From contig NC_079502.1 of NCBI RefSeq assembly GCF_030052815.1, forward strand, positions 34,402,050-34,466,049: a stretch of 64,000 nucleotides of DNA, read 5' to 3'. This document shows positions 11,314 to 23,618 of the stretch, in pieces (the stretch's first letter is position 1; every line of letters begins with the position of its first letter). Below the pieces are notes generated by a model. That model was not told the origin of the DNA. It worked only from the letters and a program-made list of their open reading frames with translations, and made no database searches. Origin of the DNA: Hevea brasiliensis (lineage: Eukaryota > Streptophyta > Magnoliopsida > Malpighiales > Euphorbiaceae). The position numbers were made by a program, and so were the translations under genes.

Positions 11314-14300
11314 TGTAACACCCCTAAGTTCGGTAGTGCGTTCTACTGCTCCGGTGACCAGTGTTGTCCGAACAGCTAGGATGCCTAGAACCGTACTTCA
11401 ATATGAGTGAGGAGACATAAAATAATGAAATACAAGAAAAGAAAAACAAAGGAAAAATCATAGCAAAGAAATGTAACCGAGTAAGTGAGCCGGGAAACCT
11501 AGCGATGGGTGACCGCACCGGGAGGTCACGGCGTGGACCGTTGACTAACCCTGGACTGCGGGGAACCCTGGAAAATATTTTTTGGACATAAATAGACCCT
11601 TATTGAAGTATAAATATCATTAGAAAGATCAAAGAAAAATTAAATAATTAGTACAAAGAAAAGTGAGAAATCGAAAAAAACAGACAAAATACGGTTTTAC
11701 CGAAAAATCGGGAACGTAACCCGAACAGGGGCATTATGGTCATTTGACATCCCGAAGTGTCTTTTGACCTAAATTTCCATTAAAAATAAATAATATTACA
11801 CTTAGAAAATGAAATGAAAAATTAAATTGGTGGTACCTAAAGTAAATAGTGAGAATTAAGGGTTTAATGTGGGATTAAATGAAAGTAACTTATAATATGA
11901 ATTAATTAGAGTAAGTGGACCACTAAGGGAATAAAATAAACACATTATGGGGCTGATGTAAGTCCACTATGTCCAGCAGCCACTTCATCTTCTTCATTTA
12001 CCATCCAAGCCGTGAATGAAGGGAGAGAAAACTCCATGGACATTTTCATGCAAGCTTGATCCCTCCTTCCATTTCAACTCCAAACACTTGAGTTCCTTCA
12101 TTAAACTTTGTCTACACATCACAAGGAAGATATTGACACCCAATTTGAGAAGTTTGGTGAAGGTTTAGCAAGTTACAAATAAAGGTAAGTTTGCATTTTT
12201 GAGAAATCCTTTGTTAAAGTTTTTGTGCATGTTATGGGTATTAGTTTGGTGAAGGAAAATTTTAAGTTTGAAAGGTTATTGTTATTTTCATTTTGGACAG
12301 CCATGGGTCACGTTTATGATGAGGTATTTGTGCATATAATTGATGGGAAAGAATGTTAATAATGGTGATTTAGTAACTTAGTGAGTTATTGCATGTTTAT
12401 ATGGTGAATTATGCACTTTGATGGGAATTGGCATATGGTACGGCAATGTGATGTTGATGAATGATTTGTGGCAGCTTGTGGACACTTGAATAATGGTGTA
12501 TATTGAAGGGAGTGTGGGCAGCATATTGACCGAGAAGGATTGATGATATGTATGTCAATTTACATTGTAAAGTGTATGTAAAGTTTGAAATGTTTAGGTG
12601 TGTTTGTAATGGTACTTAGAAATTGTAATTGTGAATGATATTTGGTGTGTTGAGGGTGATTGGAATCTGCCCAAAATAATGCTAATGTTATGTAGAAAAT
12701 GTTGTTGGTAATGTGCCAAAACAGTTTGGTAGGGTATGGAAGTAAACCTTGCAAAGGTAAGTGTGTGTTTGAAGTTGGGGTGTGTAATGCATATTAAGGG
12801 CAGTGTATATTTTGGCCTATAACCTTGAATGTGTAACCTTAATTAGTATGAGACCAATTTGAGGTGAAACTAGGCACAAAATGTGCCAACTTTCATTGAG
12901 AAACCATGCCAAAATTCTGCTTGCAAGGTGACCTAAAAATTTGACCAATTCGGATTAGATGCAATTAGGACCTGAAAAATGACCAATTGGGCAGCAGTGA
13001 GTGTTTAGGCCATAACTCACTCAAACCAGGTCCAATTGACCTGAAATTTTGACCAAGAATAGTTAAGACCCATACCTACAAGTCTTATGAAGACACCAAA
13101 GCCCAGAAATGACCATAAGCAAGTCAAACAACTTGCACAAGTTCGGGTCCAAAACTGGCCGAACCAGAATTGACCACTTTGACCTAAAATTGACCTAAAA
13201 TGGTACCATTTGACCAGCAATAGTGTAATGACCATAACTTGGTCTACTTAACTCGGATTGACCTGAAATTTTGCACCGCGTGCAATAAGACCTAGATCTA
13301 CAAGTTTGTAGTTTCGACCGAAAACCGAGGGAACTAGATCGTCCGGTTAGGTCAAACCAGTGTTCCGATCCAAAGAATTTGCATTAAAATGCACTAAGCG
13401 AGGAAATGACTTTGGTAAAACATACCAAACCTAAAACCCTATCGAGTGTGACATATTAACGACACTAAAACCTAATTTACCTAAAACGCATCGAGGGTCG
13501 GTATATTAGGTGATTAAGCGAATAATTGAGTTCGTGCATTATTTACCAAACCCCATCGATAGAGATAGTTTAATTTGGTATCAAACACTTCAAATTGTGT
13601 TTCTCGATTAACAAGGACTCAAAGAAAGGGAAAGAAATACCGAGTCAAGACCAGGAGACAAATATCAGAGGTCTGTGCACAACAACTGTTTCTTTTGAAT
13701 TATTTTCAATGGAAATAAATATTGATTATTTGTATATCATTATTTTAAATTGTGGAAATGTGTTTGAGGAATATTTATTGATTGAAAAATATTGTGAATA
13801 GTTTGAAACTGTGAAAAATGGTTTGAATGACATTGATGGATACTTATTGATTAAAAAGCATTAGAAATGGTTTGAAACCACAGCTATCATGTATATTGAT
13901 TGTATTCCTCTCTAGCTTGTCTAGTGGGATGAATTGAATTCCCTCTCTGGCTGAAGTGTTGAGGTGTGTGCCTGTTGAGGACGAATAGAATGAGTACTCA
14001 TATTTTTGCTAGCTAGCCATGTTATTCCTCATTAGTCATCGACTTTTGGGATGAATTGAATACCTCATTAGTCATCGACTTTTGGGATGAATTGAATTAT
14101 GGATCATGATTAAGCTGTGTGTGATTTACTGATGTGTATTGTGAGATTGTGAAATGGATTTTAAACTCTCATTGACATATACTATCTTTTGAATTCAAAC
14201 CTGATCTGACTTATGGAAAATTATTGTGATATTGAGAAATGGAGTTTAAATTCTTGTTGACAATTATTGTCTTGAATTTAATTATGATTTTAAGTATCCA

Positions 14301-14992
14301 CTATTTACATGACTTATGAATTGTGATTTAAATTGGATTTGGTTAATGTTGTGCACCATCGAGACATTGTCTCGTGATAGCTTTTATTGTCGCCGCAGTA
14401 GAGAGATAGACAGGCGTAGACTAGGTTGCATATACATCCAAAGAAGGGATTACAGTATATTGAGTATACCGCTTTTGCTTTTTGTAATCAGTAATGTATG
14501 ACACTGTATGTACATATTGTATTTGGTTTTGAGCAGTTGTAAATTAAATTAAATTGTACTTGAAGTTGTAAATTAATTATGAGTGTTTTGGATTGTAAAA
14601 GTTGTATTATATTTCCTTATCTCAGACTTTGAAAAATTTCTATGGAATTGAGTTGATGAATTGTTGTGTTGAGAAATGTATTGAAGTTGAGATTTGGAAA
14701 ATTATAGAAGTGCTTTTACAGGTTTTCTGAAGAACTGTTTTATCCAAAATACAGATGGCACCTTGCCAAAATTTTTACAGAAATTCCAAATAAATCAAAT
14801 GAGTTAGTTGTTTCACCTCAGTTCACCAAAGTTTTTAACACCTGTAAATAGTGCTCACCATCAGAAAAGAAGTAAGAAAAGTTTTTAAAATCCCTTGTAG
14901 TGTATTTAATGGGTTATCAGTAGACGGAGTTGGTAATTCATTAGGTATACTACGGGATCATGTTATGCCTTACAGAGGGGTAAGGTGTGACA
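11314..14992 (+). mobile_element. Solo LTR, 3.68 kb, inserted in E2 LTR
   Basis: It starts TGTAACACCCCTAAG and ends GGTAAGGTGTGACA. It is flanked by a perfect 5-bp target duplication ATATA (11309-11313 and 14993-14997). The host LTR continues exactly across it and is of the same family in the opposite direction. No internal region or PBS is present, so it is a solo LTR left by LTR-LTR recombination. It contains a 5S-promoter-like stretch (11479-11526), a splice-donor-like AAAG/GTAAGT (12184/12185) and an acceptor-like CGCCGCAG ending at 14398. Confidence 0.93.
14027..14096. repeat. Tandem repeat, 36-bp unit, two copies
   Basis: A unit beginning CCTCATTAGTCATCGACTTT occurs at 14027 and again at 14063, virtually identical. 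It is a recent local duplication in the solo LTR. Confidence 0.9.
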
Positions 14993-14997
14993 ATATA

Positions 14998-17418
14998 AAT
15001 AGTGGATACTTAAAACCATAGTTAAATTCAAAGATAGTGAATGTCATAAAGAATTTAAACTCTATTTCATAATATCACAATAAATATCAATAAATCACAC
15101 GCACAGCTTAATCATGTTTCAAAGTCCAATTCATCCCAAAGGCCGATGGCTAGTGAGGAATAACATAGCTAGCTAGCAATAATATGAGTACTCATTCTAT
15201 TCGTCCTCAACAGGCACACACCTCAACACTTCAGCCAGAGAGGGAATTCAAAGTCAATTCATCCCACTAGACAAGCTAATGAGAAATTCAATCAATAAAC
15301 ATGATAGCTGTGGTTTCAAACCATTTACAATGCTTTCCAATCAATAAGTATCCATCAAATATCATTTAAATAAATTTTCACAATTCAAAATAATAACATA
15401 CAAAATTCTCATAATTTATTTCAATTGAAAAGTCAAAAGAAATAACTGTTGTGCACAAACCTCTGATAAATGTCTCTTGGCCCTGACTTAGTGTTTCTTT
15501 CCCCTTCCCTGAGTCTTTGCTAACTAAAACACACAATTTGAAGTGTTTCAGTACTCATTTAAATCGTCTCTAACAATAAGGCTTAATAATTAATTTATTG
15601 AATTCTATTATTTCCTTAGTCAACCTAAGATGTTGACCCTCGATGCAATCTAGGTGAATTAGGTTTTAATGTTACCAATATGTCACATTTTATAGCCTTC
15701 TAGTATTGGTACATGTTACCAAATTCATTTTCAACTATGTTGCATTTTATTTCAATTTGTCGGATTTCGGTATACTAATTTGACCTAACTGGATGACCTA
15801 GTTCCCTCAGTTTTCAGGTTTAGGTCCAAACTACAAACTTGTAGGTCTAGGTCTTATTGCACGCGGGGCAAAATTTCAGGTCATTCTGAGTTGTGTAGAC
15901 CAAGTTATGGTCAATTTACCAATGCTGGACAGAATGTACCAAAATGGTAACTTTAGGTCATTTTTAGGTCACTTTTGGTTCGGCCAGTTTTTATACCTGA
16001 ACTTATGCAAGCTATTTGACTTGGTTCTGGCCATTTCTGGCCTTTGGTGTCTTCATAAGAATTGTAAATATATGTCTCAACTATTTATGGTAAAAATTTC
16101 AGGTCAATTGGACCTGTTTTGAGTAAGTTATGGTCAAAACACTAACTACTGCCCAAATGGTCAATTTTTAGGCTTTCAAGTCACTAATCCGGATTTAGTC
16201 ATTTTTCAAGTCACCTTCTAGGCAGAATTTAGGTAAGCTTCCTTCACGAAAGTTGGCACATTTTGTGCCTAATTTCACCTCCAATTAGTCTCATACCAAT
16301 TGGAGTCACACACTTAAGGTTCTAAGCTAAAACATACACTGCCCTATTACACATTGTTCATCCTTTACCAATTACACATTCAACACTTACCAAGTTAACT
16401 CTTCCACGCCAATTCTGGTTGTACCATACCATTAACACATTTTACTTCACATTTTTTGTCATTTTGGTAGCTTGTAACCACTCTCAACATACACATTATA
16501 ATACATAATTTTCCAAAGTCCCATTTACAACAATTAAAGTCCCATTTATAACAATTCAACCACATGAACATACCTAATTTCCATGTCCAAATTCAAACAA
16601 TTATTTATATACACATGCTGCCATCAATGACAACATAATTCAGCAATATTTTATGAACTCAAACACTTCAATCTTCTTCATGAGGCTGCCACAAGTTTAC
16701 ACATACCCATCAACCTCCATTTGTAATTTTCAAGCTTACAAATCAAACCTTACTCATGGAATTCAACTACAATACAATCAAACATTTAAATCATCATTTA
16801 AACCACTATTTGCATGCAAGAACAAGCTGTTCATATTGAGGTTTCATGGCTGCCAAAATGGTGCACCACCATTAACTCATCAAACATCAAAACTTCTTCC
16901 ACAAATCAACTCACCACAACATCCACTCAAAGTTTAATGAAACAAGAATAAAAAATACACACTTACCACTTTTGAAGCTTGACCAAAACCTCACTAAACC
17001 TCCTTAAAATTGCTATTAAAATCTTCCTTGCAAGGAGAGGATTAACTTTAAAGAAGGGACTTAGCAAAAATGGTGGCTCAAAGGGGAATGTATGGAGCTT
17101 GGAAAGGATTCAGCCATGGAGGTTTCTTTTAAGTGTTTCGGCTGGTTTTGCAAAGTGAGGAAGATGAAGGCATATTCTGCCACAGTTATGCTTAATGGTC
17201 CACTTTAGTGGTGTTAGTGGAGCACTAATTGAATTAAAAGTATATTTTAATGTTAAACTTTCCAATTTTCCATATTTTCCTCCTATCTTTTGCTATTTAG
17301 ATTATGTACCACTATTTTAATTATTCATGACATTTTCCAAGTGTAATATCATTTATTTTTAATGGAAATTTAGGTCAAAAGGCAACTCAGAGTGTCAAAT
17401 GACCACAATGCCCCTATT
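14998..17418 (-). mobile_element. E2 5' LTR, second segment
   Basis: It continues the LTR begun at 10601. It is the inverted equivalent of the solo LTR 18056-21865 up to about 430 bp from that LTR's outer end. The similarity ends in CACAATGCCCCTATT near 17418, after which the sequence is different. The last part of U3, with the 5S-like stretch and the dyad, is therefore missing. No coding frame is present. Confidence 0.75.
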
Positions 17419-18050
17419 CAAAGGAAATGTTCTAATATGTCTTAGGTTTCCATCGGTTCAAGAATCGCCTAAATTAGAGTTTTTTAGAGAGAGTTATGGC
17501 CATGCAAAGTTTACTATTCATATGGTAAATCTGCAATTCTGCAGATTCGGTGATTCAATTTTGCTCAGCAATTTGATTGGGTTAAGTCCATAATTTGGCC
17601 TCAAGTTCTTCATATGAAATGTTCTACTATGTCTTAGGTTTCTATCGGTTCAAGAATCGCCTAAATCGGAGTTTTCTAGAGAGAGTTATGGCCATGCAAA
17701 ATTTACTGTTTATATGGTCAAATTCTGCAGGTTCCAGAATTTTGTCTCTAAGTTCAAGGCTCATTTCGGATAGCTTAAAGTCATTTTCGGGGCAGGGTAT
17801 CTTCACAAAAATTATAGCCCTTTCATTTCCAATTGGTTTCACACCAATTGGAGTTGTGTAGCTCAATTTATGGGCTGTCAAACACACTGAACTCAATGTG
17901 CAAATTCTGCCCTAGTTTCAAATTTTTCATTTCTTTAATTATTCCTACTAACCAACCTCAATTCACATTTAATTCATCCAAAATGACTATAATTTAGCAT
18001 TAACACATCAATAGCACTTCCTTGCACAAACCCCACAATTTACAAACACC
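17419..18050 (-). mobile_element. LTR X, left-truncated segment
   Basis: LTR-type sequence of another subfamily. It starts with two copies of a module about 192 bp long (from 17424 and 17616), each with the heptamer GTTATGG and a TCGGTTCAAGAATCGCC block also found in the E1 LTR at 4100. It is cut by a solo LTR at 18051 and resumes at 21871. The left end has no LTR terminus, so this is a deletion or recombination junction. Confidence 0.65.
17424..17790. repeat. Tandem LTR modules, about 192-bp unit
   Basis: GAAATGTTCTA...ATGTCTTAGGTTT starts at 17424 and recurs at 17616, with strong similarity over the following 150 bases. This is the clearest case of the modular duplication seen in the other LTRs. 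Confidence 0.8.
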
Positions 18051-18698
18051 AAAGTTGTAACACCCCTATGTTCGGTAGTGCGTTCTACTGTTCCGATGAT
18101 CAGTGTGGTCCAGACAGCTAGGATGCCTAGAACTACACTTAAATATTAGTGAGGAGACATAAAATAATGAAATACAAGAAAGGAAAATACAAGAAAAACA
18201 AAGGAAAAATAATAGTAGTGAAATGTAGCCAAGTTAAACGAGCCGAGAACCATAGCGATGGGTGACCACACCTGGAAGTTGCGGCGTGGACCGTTGACTA
18301 GCCCTGGACCGTGGGAAACCCTGAAAAATATTTTTAAGACATAAATAAACATCTATTGAAGTATAAATGTCATTAGAAATATCAAAAAAAAAATTAATTA
18401 ATTAGTACAACGAAAAACAAGAAATCGAGAAAACGACAAAACTTGGTGTTACCGAAAAATCGGGAATGCAACCCAAATAGGGGCATTGTGGTCATTTGAC
18501 ACCCCGAGTTGTCTTTTAACCTAAATGTCCATTAAAAATAAATGATATTAAACTTTGAAAATATCATAAAAAAAAATTAAAATGTGGTACATTTTATAAA
18601 TAGTGAAAGAAATGAAGTAAATGTACAAATAATGAAACTTTAATTAATTAAACAATAAATTATTCCTAAGTGCTCCACTAACTCTCATCTTGGGCCAC

Positions 18699-18706
18699 CT
18701 ATATAA
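18699..18706 (+). promoter_or_regulatory. TATA box of LTR promoter
   Basis: CTATATAAGC is preceded by GGGCCACC. It lies about 640 bp from the LTR start and is the best TATA match in the LTRs. Transcription would start near 18730. In the related LTR 11314-14992 the equivalent place is decayed. Confidence 0.6.
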
Positions 18707-20814
18707 GCAATTGGGATAGAATTAATCCATCATCTTCAACCTTTGGAAGAGTGGCCGAAATGAACTCCATGGGAGACTCCATGGCCAAACTCACATCCAC
18801 ACCCATGCATCCATGATTCAAGCTTCCTTTCACCATAAATCCTTCATTAAACCTTGCATACTTAGCTTGGGGAAAACATTGGTAGCAAAAAGAAGAAGTT
18901 TGGGTGAGGTTTTGAAGAACTTCAAAAGTGGTAAGTGAGTGTTTTCAATTCTTGTTTCATTAAAAAGTGTAACCAAGGTTGTGGGTAGTTGATTTATGGA
19001 AGAATTTTTGAAGTTTGATGTTTTAATGGAGATGTATATTTCGGCAGCCATAGAAATTCAGTATGTGTAGCTTGTTTTTACTTGTTTATGGTTGTTTAAG
19101 ATGTTGTTATTGAAGGCAGCATGGATATGTGTATAATGGTTTGGAATTGGGTATGTAAATGAGGTATATTCATGTGGTTAAATAATGTAAATGAACTTTG
19201 GAAAATTCTGTATTATAGTGTGCATATTGAGAATGGTTATAAGCTATCCAAAATGACCAAAAATGTGTTGTTAAAAATTTTAATGGTAAGGTACAAACCA
19301 GAATTGGCATGAAGGAAGTAATTTGGTAAGTGTTGAATATGTAATTGGTAAGTAATGAGAAGTGTGTAGTAGGGCAGTGTATGTTTTGGCTTAGAACCTT
19401 AAGTTTGTGACTCCAATTGGTATGAGACTAATTGGAGGTGAAAATAGGCACAAAATGTGCCAACTTTCATGAAGGAAGCTTACCTAAATTCTGCCTAGAA
19501 GATGACTTGAAAAATGACCAAATCCGGATTAGTGACTTGAAAGCCTGAAAATTGACTATTTGGGCAGTAGTTAGTGTTTTGGCCATAACTCACTCAAAAC
19601 AGGTCCAAATGATCTGAAATTTTTACCATAAATAGTTTATACATATATCTACAATTATTCACCAAAGCCCAGAAATGGCCAGAACCAAACCAAATAGCTT
19701 GCACAAGTTCAAGTACCAAAACTAGCCGAACCAAAAGTGACCTAAAAATGACCTAAAGTTACCATTTTGGTGTATTTTATCCAGCATTGGTAAATTGACC
19801 ATAACTTGGTCTACACAACTTAGAATGACCTGAAATTTTGTCCCGTGTGCAATAAGATATAAACCTACAAGTTTTTAGTTTTGACTGAAACCCGAAAACC
19901 GAGAGAACTAGGTCATCCGGCTAGGTCAAATTAGTATACTAAAATCCGGCAAATTGCAATAAAATGCAATATACTTGAAATTGAAATTGGTAACATATAC
20001 CAACACTAAAGGGCTATAAAATGTGACATATTGGTAACATTAAACCTAATTCACCTAGAATGCATCAAGGGTCAACATCTTAGGTTGACTGAGGAAATAA
20101 TAGAATTCAATAAATTAATTATTAAGCCTTATTATTAGAGACGGTTTAAATGAGTACTGAAACACTTCAAACTATGTGTTTCAGTTAGCAAAGACTCAAG
20201 GAAGGGGAAAGAAACACTGAGTCAGAGCTAAGAGGTATTTATCAGAGGTTTGTGCACAATTATTTTTTGACTGATTTTGTTCTGAATATTTCATATGATT
20301 AAATGACATTTTTCTTATGTATTATGTTTAACAAGCATTGGATTTAATTCAATGATTATTGAAATTATTATAGTATATATGAATTTAGCTTTGTGAAATG
20401 GTATTTCCACAAGTATTAAGCATTGTTGTGGATTGAATAAATTATGTTTTGGAAAATTGTGATAGAACATGTTTTGAATTGTGATGGCCAATTCGCATGG
20501 GAAAATGCAAATTTATTATTTGAATTGTGATGAGCATAAAAATTATTGGATATTGGAATTGACTTTGAATCGAATTATATTGTGATTTATGCTCACTAAA
20601 AGGATTGTGATATTGTTTTATATCTCACTATAGATGCTTGACTAGGTTATTACCTGTCTTTCTCATTTGTTGAGAAGACAATGGAGTTAGTTATGTTTTG
20701 ATTACTATGGTACGTGCACAGGCTTAGATTCTCCTCTTATTAAAGGTTAGATCTAAGTTTTTATGTTATGGCCCTTTCGAAAGATTCATTATTGTGATGT
20801 GTACTGTGCACGAT

Positions 20815-20884
20815 GATTCGACCTCCCCGACCATAGGGAGTTAGAATCTGATTCGACCTCCCCGACCATAGGGAGTTAGAATCA
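20815..20884. repeat. Tandem repeat, 35-bp unit, two copies
   Basis: GATTCGACCTCCCCGACCAT... occurs at 20815 and 20850 with no visible difference apart from the last base. It is GC-richer than the surrounding LTR. Confidence 0.9.
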
Positions 20885-20925
20885 CCCAGAAGATGGCCCT
20901 TTCGGATTATTCTTACATAGTTAGT

Positions 20926-20981
20926 GAGATAAAGAATGGTTTTTGAGATAAAGAATGGTTTTTGAGATAAAGAATGGTTTT
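20926..20981. repeat. Tandem repeat, 19-bp unit, three copies
   Basis: GAGATAAAGAATGGTTTTT starts at 20926, 20945 and 20964. Confidence 0.9.
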
Positions 20982-21870
20982 GAATAGTAAAGAATTGTGA
21001 TTTCAATTATGATTTATGTATAATTGATTTTGTTGGAATTACCTAAAATGCTTGGTTGTGATTTGATAAATTGAATTTCACGATCAAAGTCATTTCATAC
21101 AAATGATTTATGTTATTGACAATGAATAATTTGATTTTTGGAATTTGATGAGTATCCTGATTTCTAAATTATTTGCTGTAATTTTACTAAGGTATATTGA
21201 ACTATGTTTTAAGTTATAGTTGTGCACCACTGAGTTCACCACTCAGCAATAGCTTTGTATGCAGTCGCAGGTGAAAAAAGCATAGAGCAATTAAGTAAGC
21301 TTCTTTGAAGAGACATTCAGATCAGCTCCAGGAATACCCATGTACACAGGTTTTAATGTATGCATGTAATAATATGTATGTAAATTATTTGAGCAGTTGT
21401 ATAAAAACTCTTGTAAAATATTTTGATATGTAATTAAATGTAAATTATTGTAAATGAAAATTTGAGATTTCATTTACATGAATAGTTTTGTAATATTAAT
21501 GTTGAGTCTTGTAATCAATGAAATGTTCTTTATGATGAGATTGGTTTGAAAGTGAAATGATTTGATTATTGAGATTTGAATTGTGAGGTGAAATGAAGTT
21601 ATTGGAGTTGTATTTGAGAAAACATGTTGGGAGTGTTTTCCTTTTAAGGTTTGAAGAACTCTTTCCTCAAAACACAGCCGGCACTTTGCCGAAATTTTGA
21701 AAAAAATTTTATAACACCAGATTTTAATCGATGATTTAAATTTCCTGAAAATTGTTTTAAAATCCCTTGTAGTATATCTAATGGGTTATCGGTAGGCAAA
21801 GTACGGTAATTTATTAGGTGTACTACGGAATCATGTTACATCTTACGGGGGAGTAGGGTATGACAAAAGT

Positions 21871-23000
21871 TTGCAATTTTCCCTAATCCTACCATTTCAT
21901 TACCTCCATTCATCAACCCAATGTCAATTCAAACTAAATAAACCTCAAATGACCATAATTTAACACTACACACACCAATTTTACTCTCTAGCACAAAAAC
22001 TCCAATTTTCCCATGAACCCTAATCTCCCATAATTAAATTTATACACATTTCATGCAACTTCTTTGCCCCAATCATGTATACTACTTCAACTAAGCTTAA
22101 TCTCATCATAAATTTTATTCAAAGACATCAAACCCTAACTTTTCTCCAATTTGGCCAAAACCCTAGTTTAGATTCCATATATGTTTTCTTTTATTTTCTT
22201 ATGAAATTTCATGCTTTCTCATGTAAATTCATCACACCCAAACTTGATTCAAAGTATATTTGGTTAATCAAGCATGAAAGAGAGAGCTTACCTCAGTTGA
22301 TGATTTTTCCCACTTCCAATGTCTTCCAAATCTTGCTCTTCTTATTTTTAATCTCTTAATCAAAGATCTCTTTGATATTTTCTTTTAGTGGGCTATGGAA
22401 TTTATGAAGGGAATTGAAGTGAATCAAGACTTAGAAGGGAAAACAATGGTGGAAGAAGATTGGAGAAGAAGAGAAAAGAAAAGAGAGGGAGAGGGAAGAT
22501 GGGTGGTGGCATGGAAGAAGCGAAAGAAGGAGACTTGTCTTCTTTTATACTTATTTATTCCTTTTTAATTAAATAATTAAGTTTAATTGTCAAAAACCTA
22601 TAAGTCATTAATTTTAATTAGGTCAAAAATGGAATTTAAATTCTAGATTTTTGCCTCTTTTATTTTCTTTCCACTTTTACTCTAATTTTTCCTTCAATAT
22701 TTCTTCATAATTCATTATTTTATTTTCTTTAATTAAATTGACATTTTGGTCAAAAATTAACTCTTAAAGTGAATTGACCAAAATGCCCCTTATCGGGTCA
22801 TAATCCCTTTTTTTACAATATACCCAGTGAGTCCTTATATTTTTGGGTCACTTGAATTTTTTATTGTGTCACTTGAATTTTTATTGTGTCTATCTCAATT
22901 AATTTTCTATTTATTTTTGGTCCTCAAGGTGTCTTTGAATAGTACTAGTCACGGATCAAAAATGGTACTATTCATAACTCGGAGGTTCGGGGTGTTACAA
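21871..23000 (-). mobile_element. LTR X, right segment with intact end
   Basis: It resumes exactly after the AAAGT duplication of the solo LTR. The right edge GGGGTGTTACA (to 23000) is an LTR terminus, and Athila protease coding sequence starts immediately after it. It carries a donor-like GAG/GTAAGC on the minus strand near 22290. Its U3 end lacks the 5S-like stretch and dyad found in the other LTRs. The expected target duplication 23001-23005 (ATGTC) has no visible partner because the left end is lost. Confidence 0.7.
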
Positions 23001-23618
23001 TGTCAACCTTGAAGCATTCATCAAGTTCAAATTTGTATTTCATTATGTCAAACAAGTTGAACTCTACTTCTTCTTCTCCTACCTTGAGGGTTAGTTGCCC
23101 ATTTTTGACGTCTATGATGGCTTCGGTGGTTGCCAAGAATGGTCTTCCCAAGATGATAGGAATTTGAACATCTTCTTCCATCTCAAGGACAACAAAGTCT
23201 ACTAGAATGAAGAATTTGCCCACTTTGATAGGGATGTTCTCAAGTATGCCCACAGGATATTTAACAGATCGATCAGCCAATTGCAATGAGATTATCGTGG
23301 GCTTCAGTTGTCTGATCTCCAGCTTTTGCATATTGATAGAGGCATTAAACTGACGCTTGCCCCAAGATCACAGAGGGCCTTGTCTATTTTCTTGTTACCA
23401 ATGAGGCAGGGTATGGAGAAGCTTCTTAGATCTTTCAACTTTGGAGGCAGTTTGTTTTGCAGTATGGGACTGCATTCCTCTGTTAAAGCTGTTGTTCCAT
23501 AGTCTTCTAGCTTTCTTTTCTTTGACATAATTTCCTTAAGAAATTTGGCATAGGATGGCATCTGAGAAAGTGCTTCAGCGAAGGGGATGTTGATATAAAG
23601 TTTCTGTAAAAATTCCAA
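23001..23618 (-). pseudogene. Athila-type aspartic protease region, truncated
   Basis: The minus-strand frame 23618-23304 includes DLGASVSLMPLSI, the D-x-G-A/S active site usual for this clade. After a one-base shift the frame 23331-23001 carries ILGRPFLATTEAIIDV, the second conserved protease block. The downstream pol genes (reverse transcriptase, integrase) are absent because LTR X joins here. It would process the element's polyprotein, but the frameshift breaks it. Confidence 0.82.

Larger units (their letters stand above)
18056..21865 (+). mobile_element. Solo LTR, 3.81 kb, inserted in LTR X
   Basis: It starts TGTAACACCCCTATG and ends GGGTATGACA. It is flanked by a perfect AAAGT duplication (18051-18055 and 21866-21870). 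It is the same family as the solo LTR 11314-14992. It holds a U3 dyad (about 18080-18126), a 5S-promoter-like stretch (18232-18280), a TATA box (18699-18706), a splice-donor-like GTG/GTAAGTG (18930/18931) and an acceptor-like GCAGTCGCAG ending at 21270. No protein-coding frame is visible. Confidence 0.93.
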
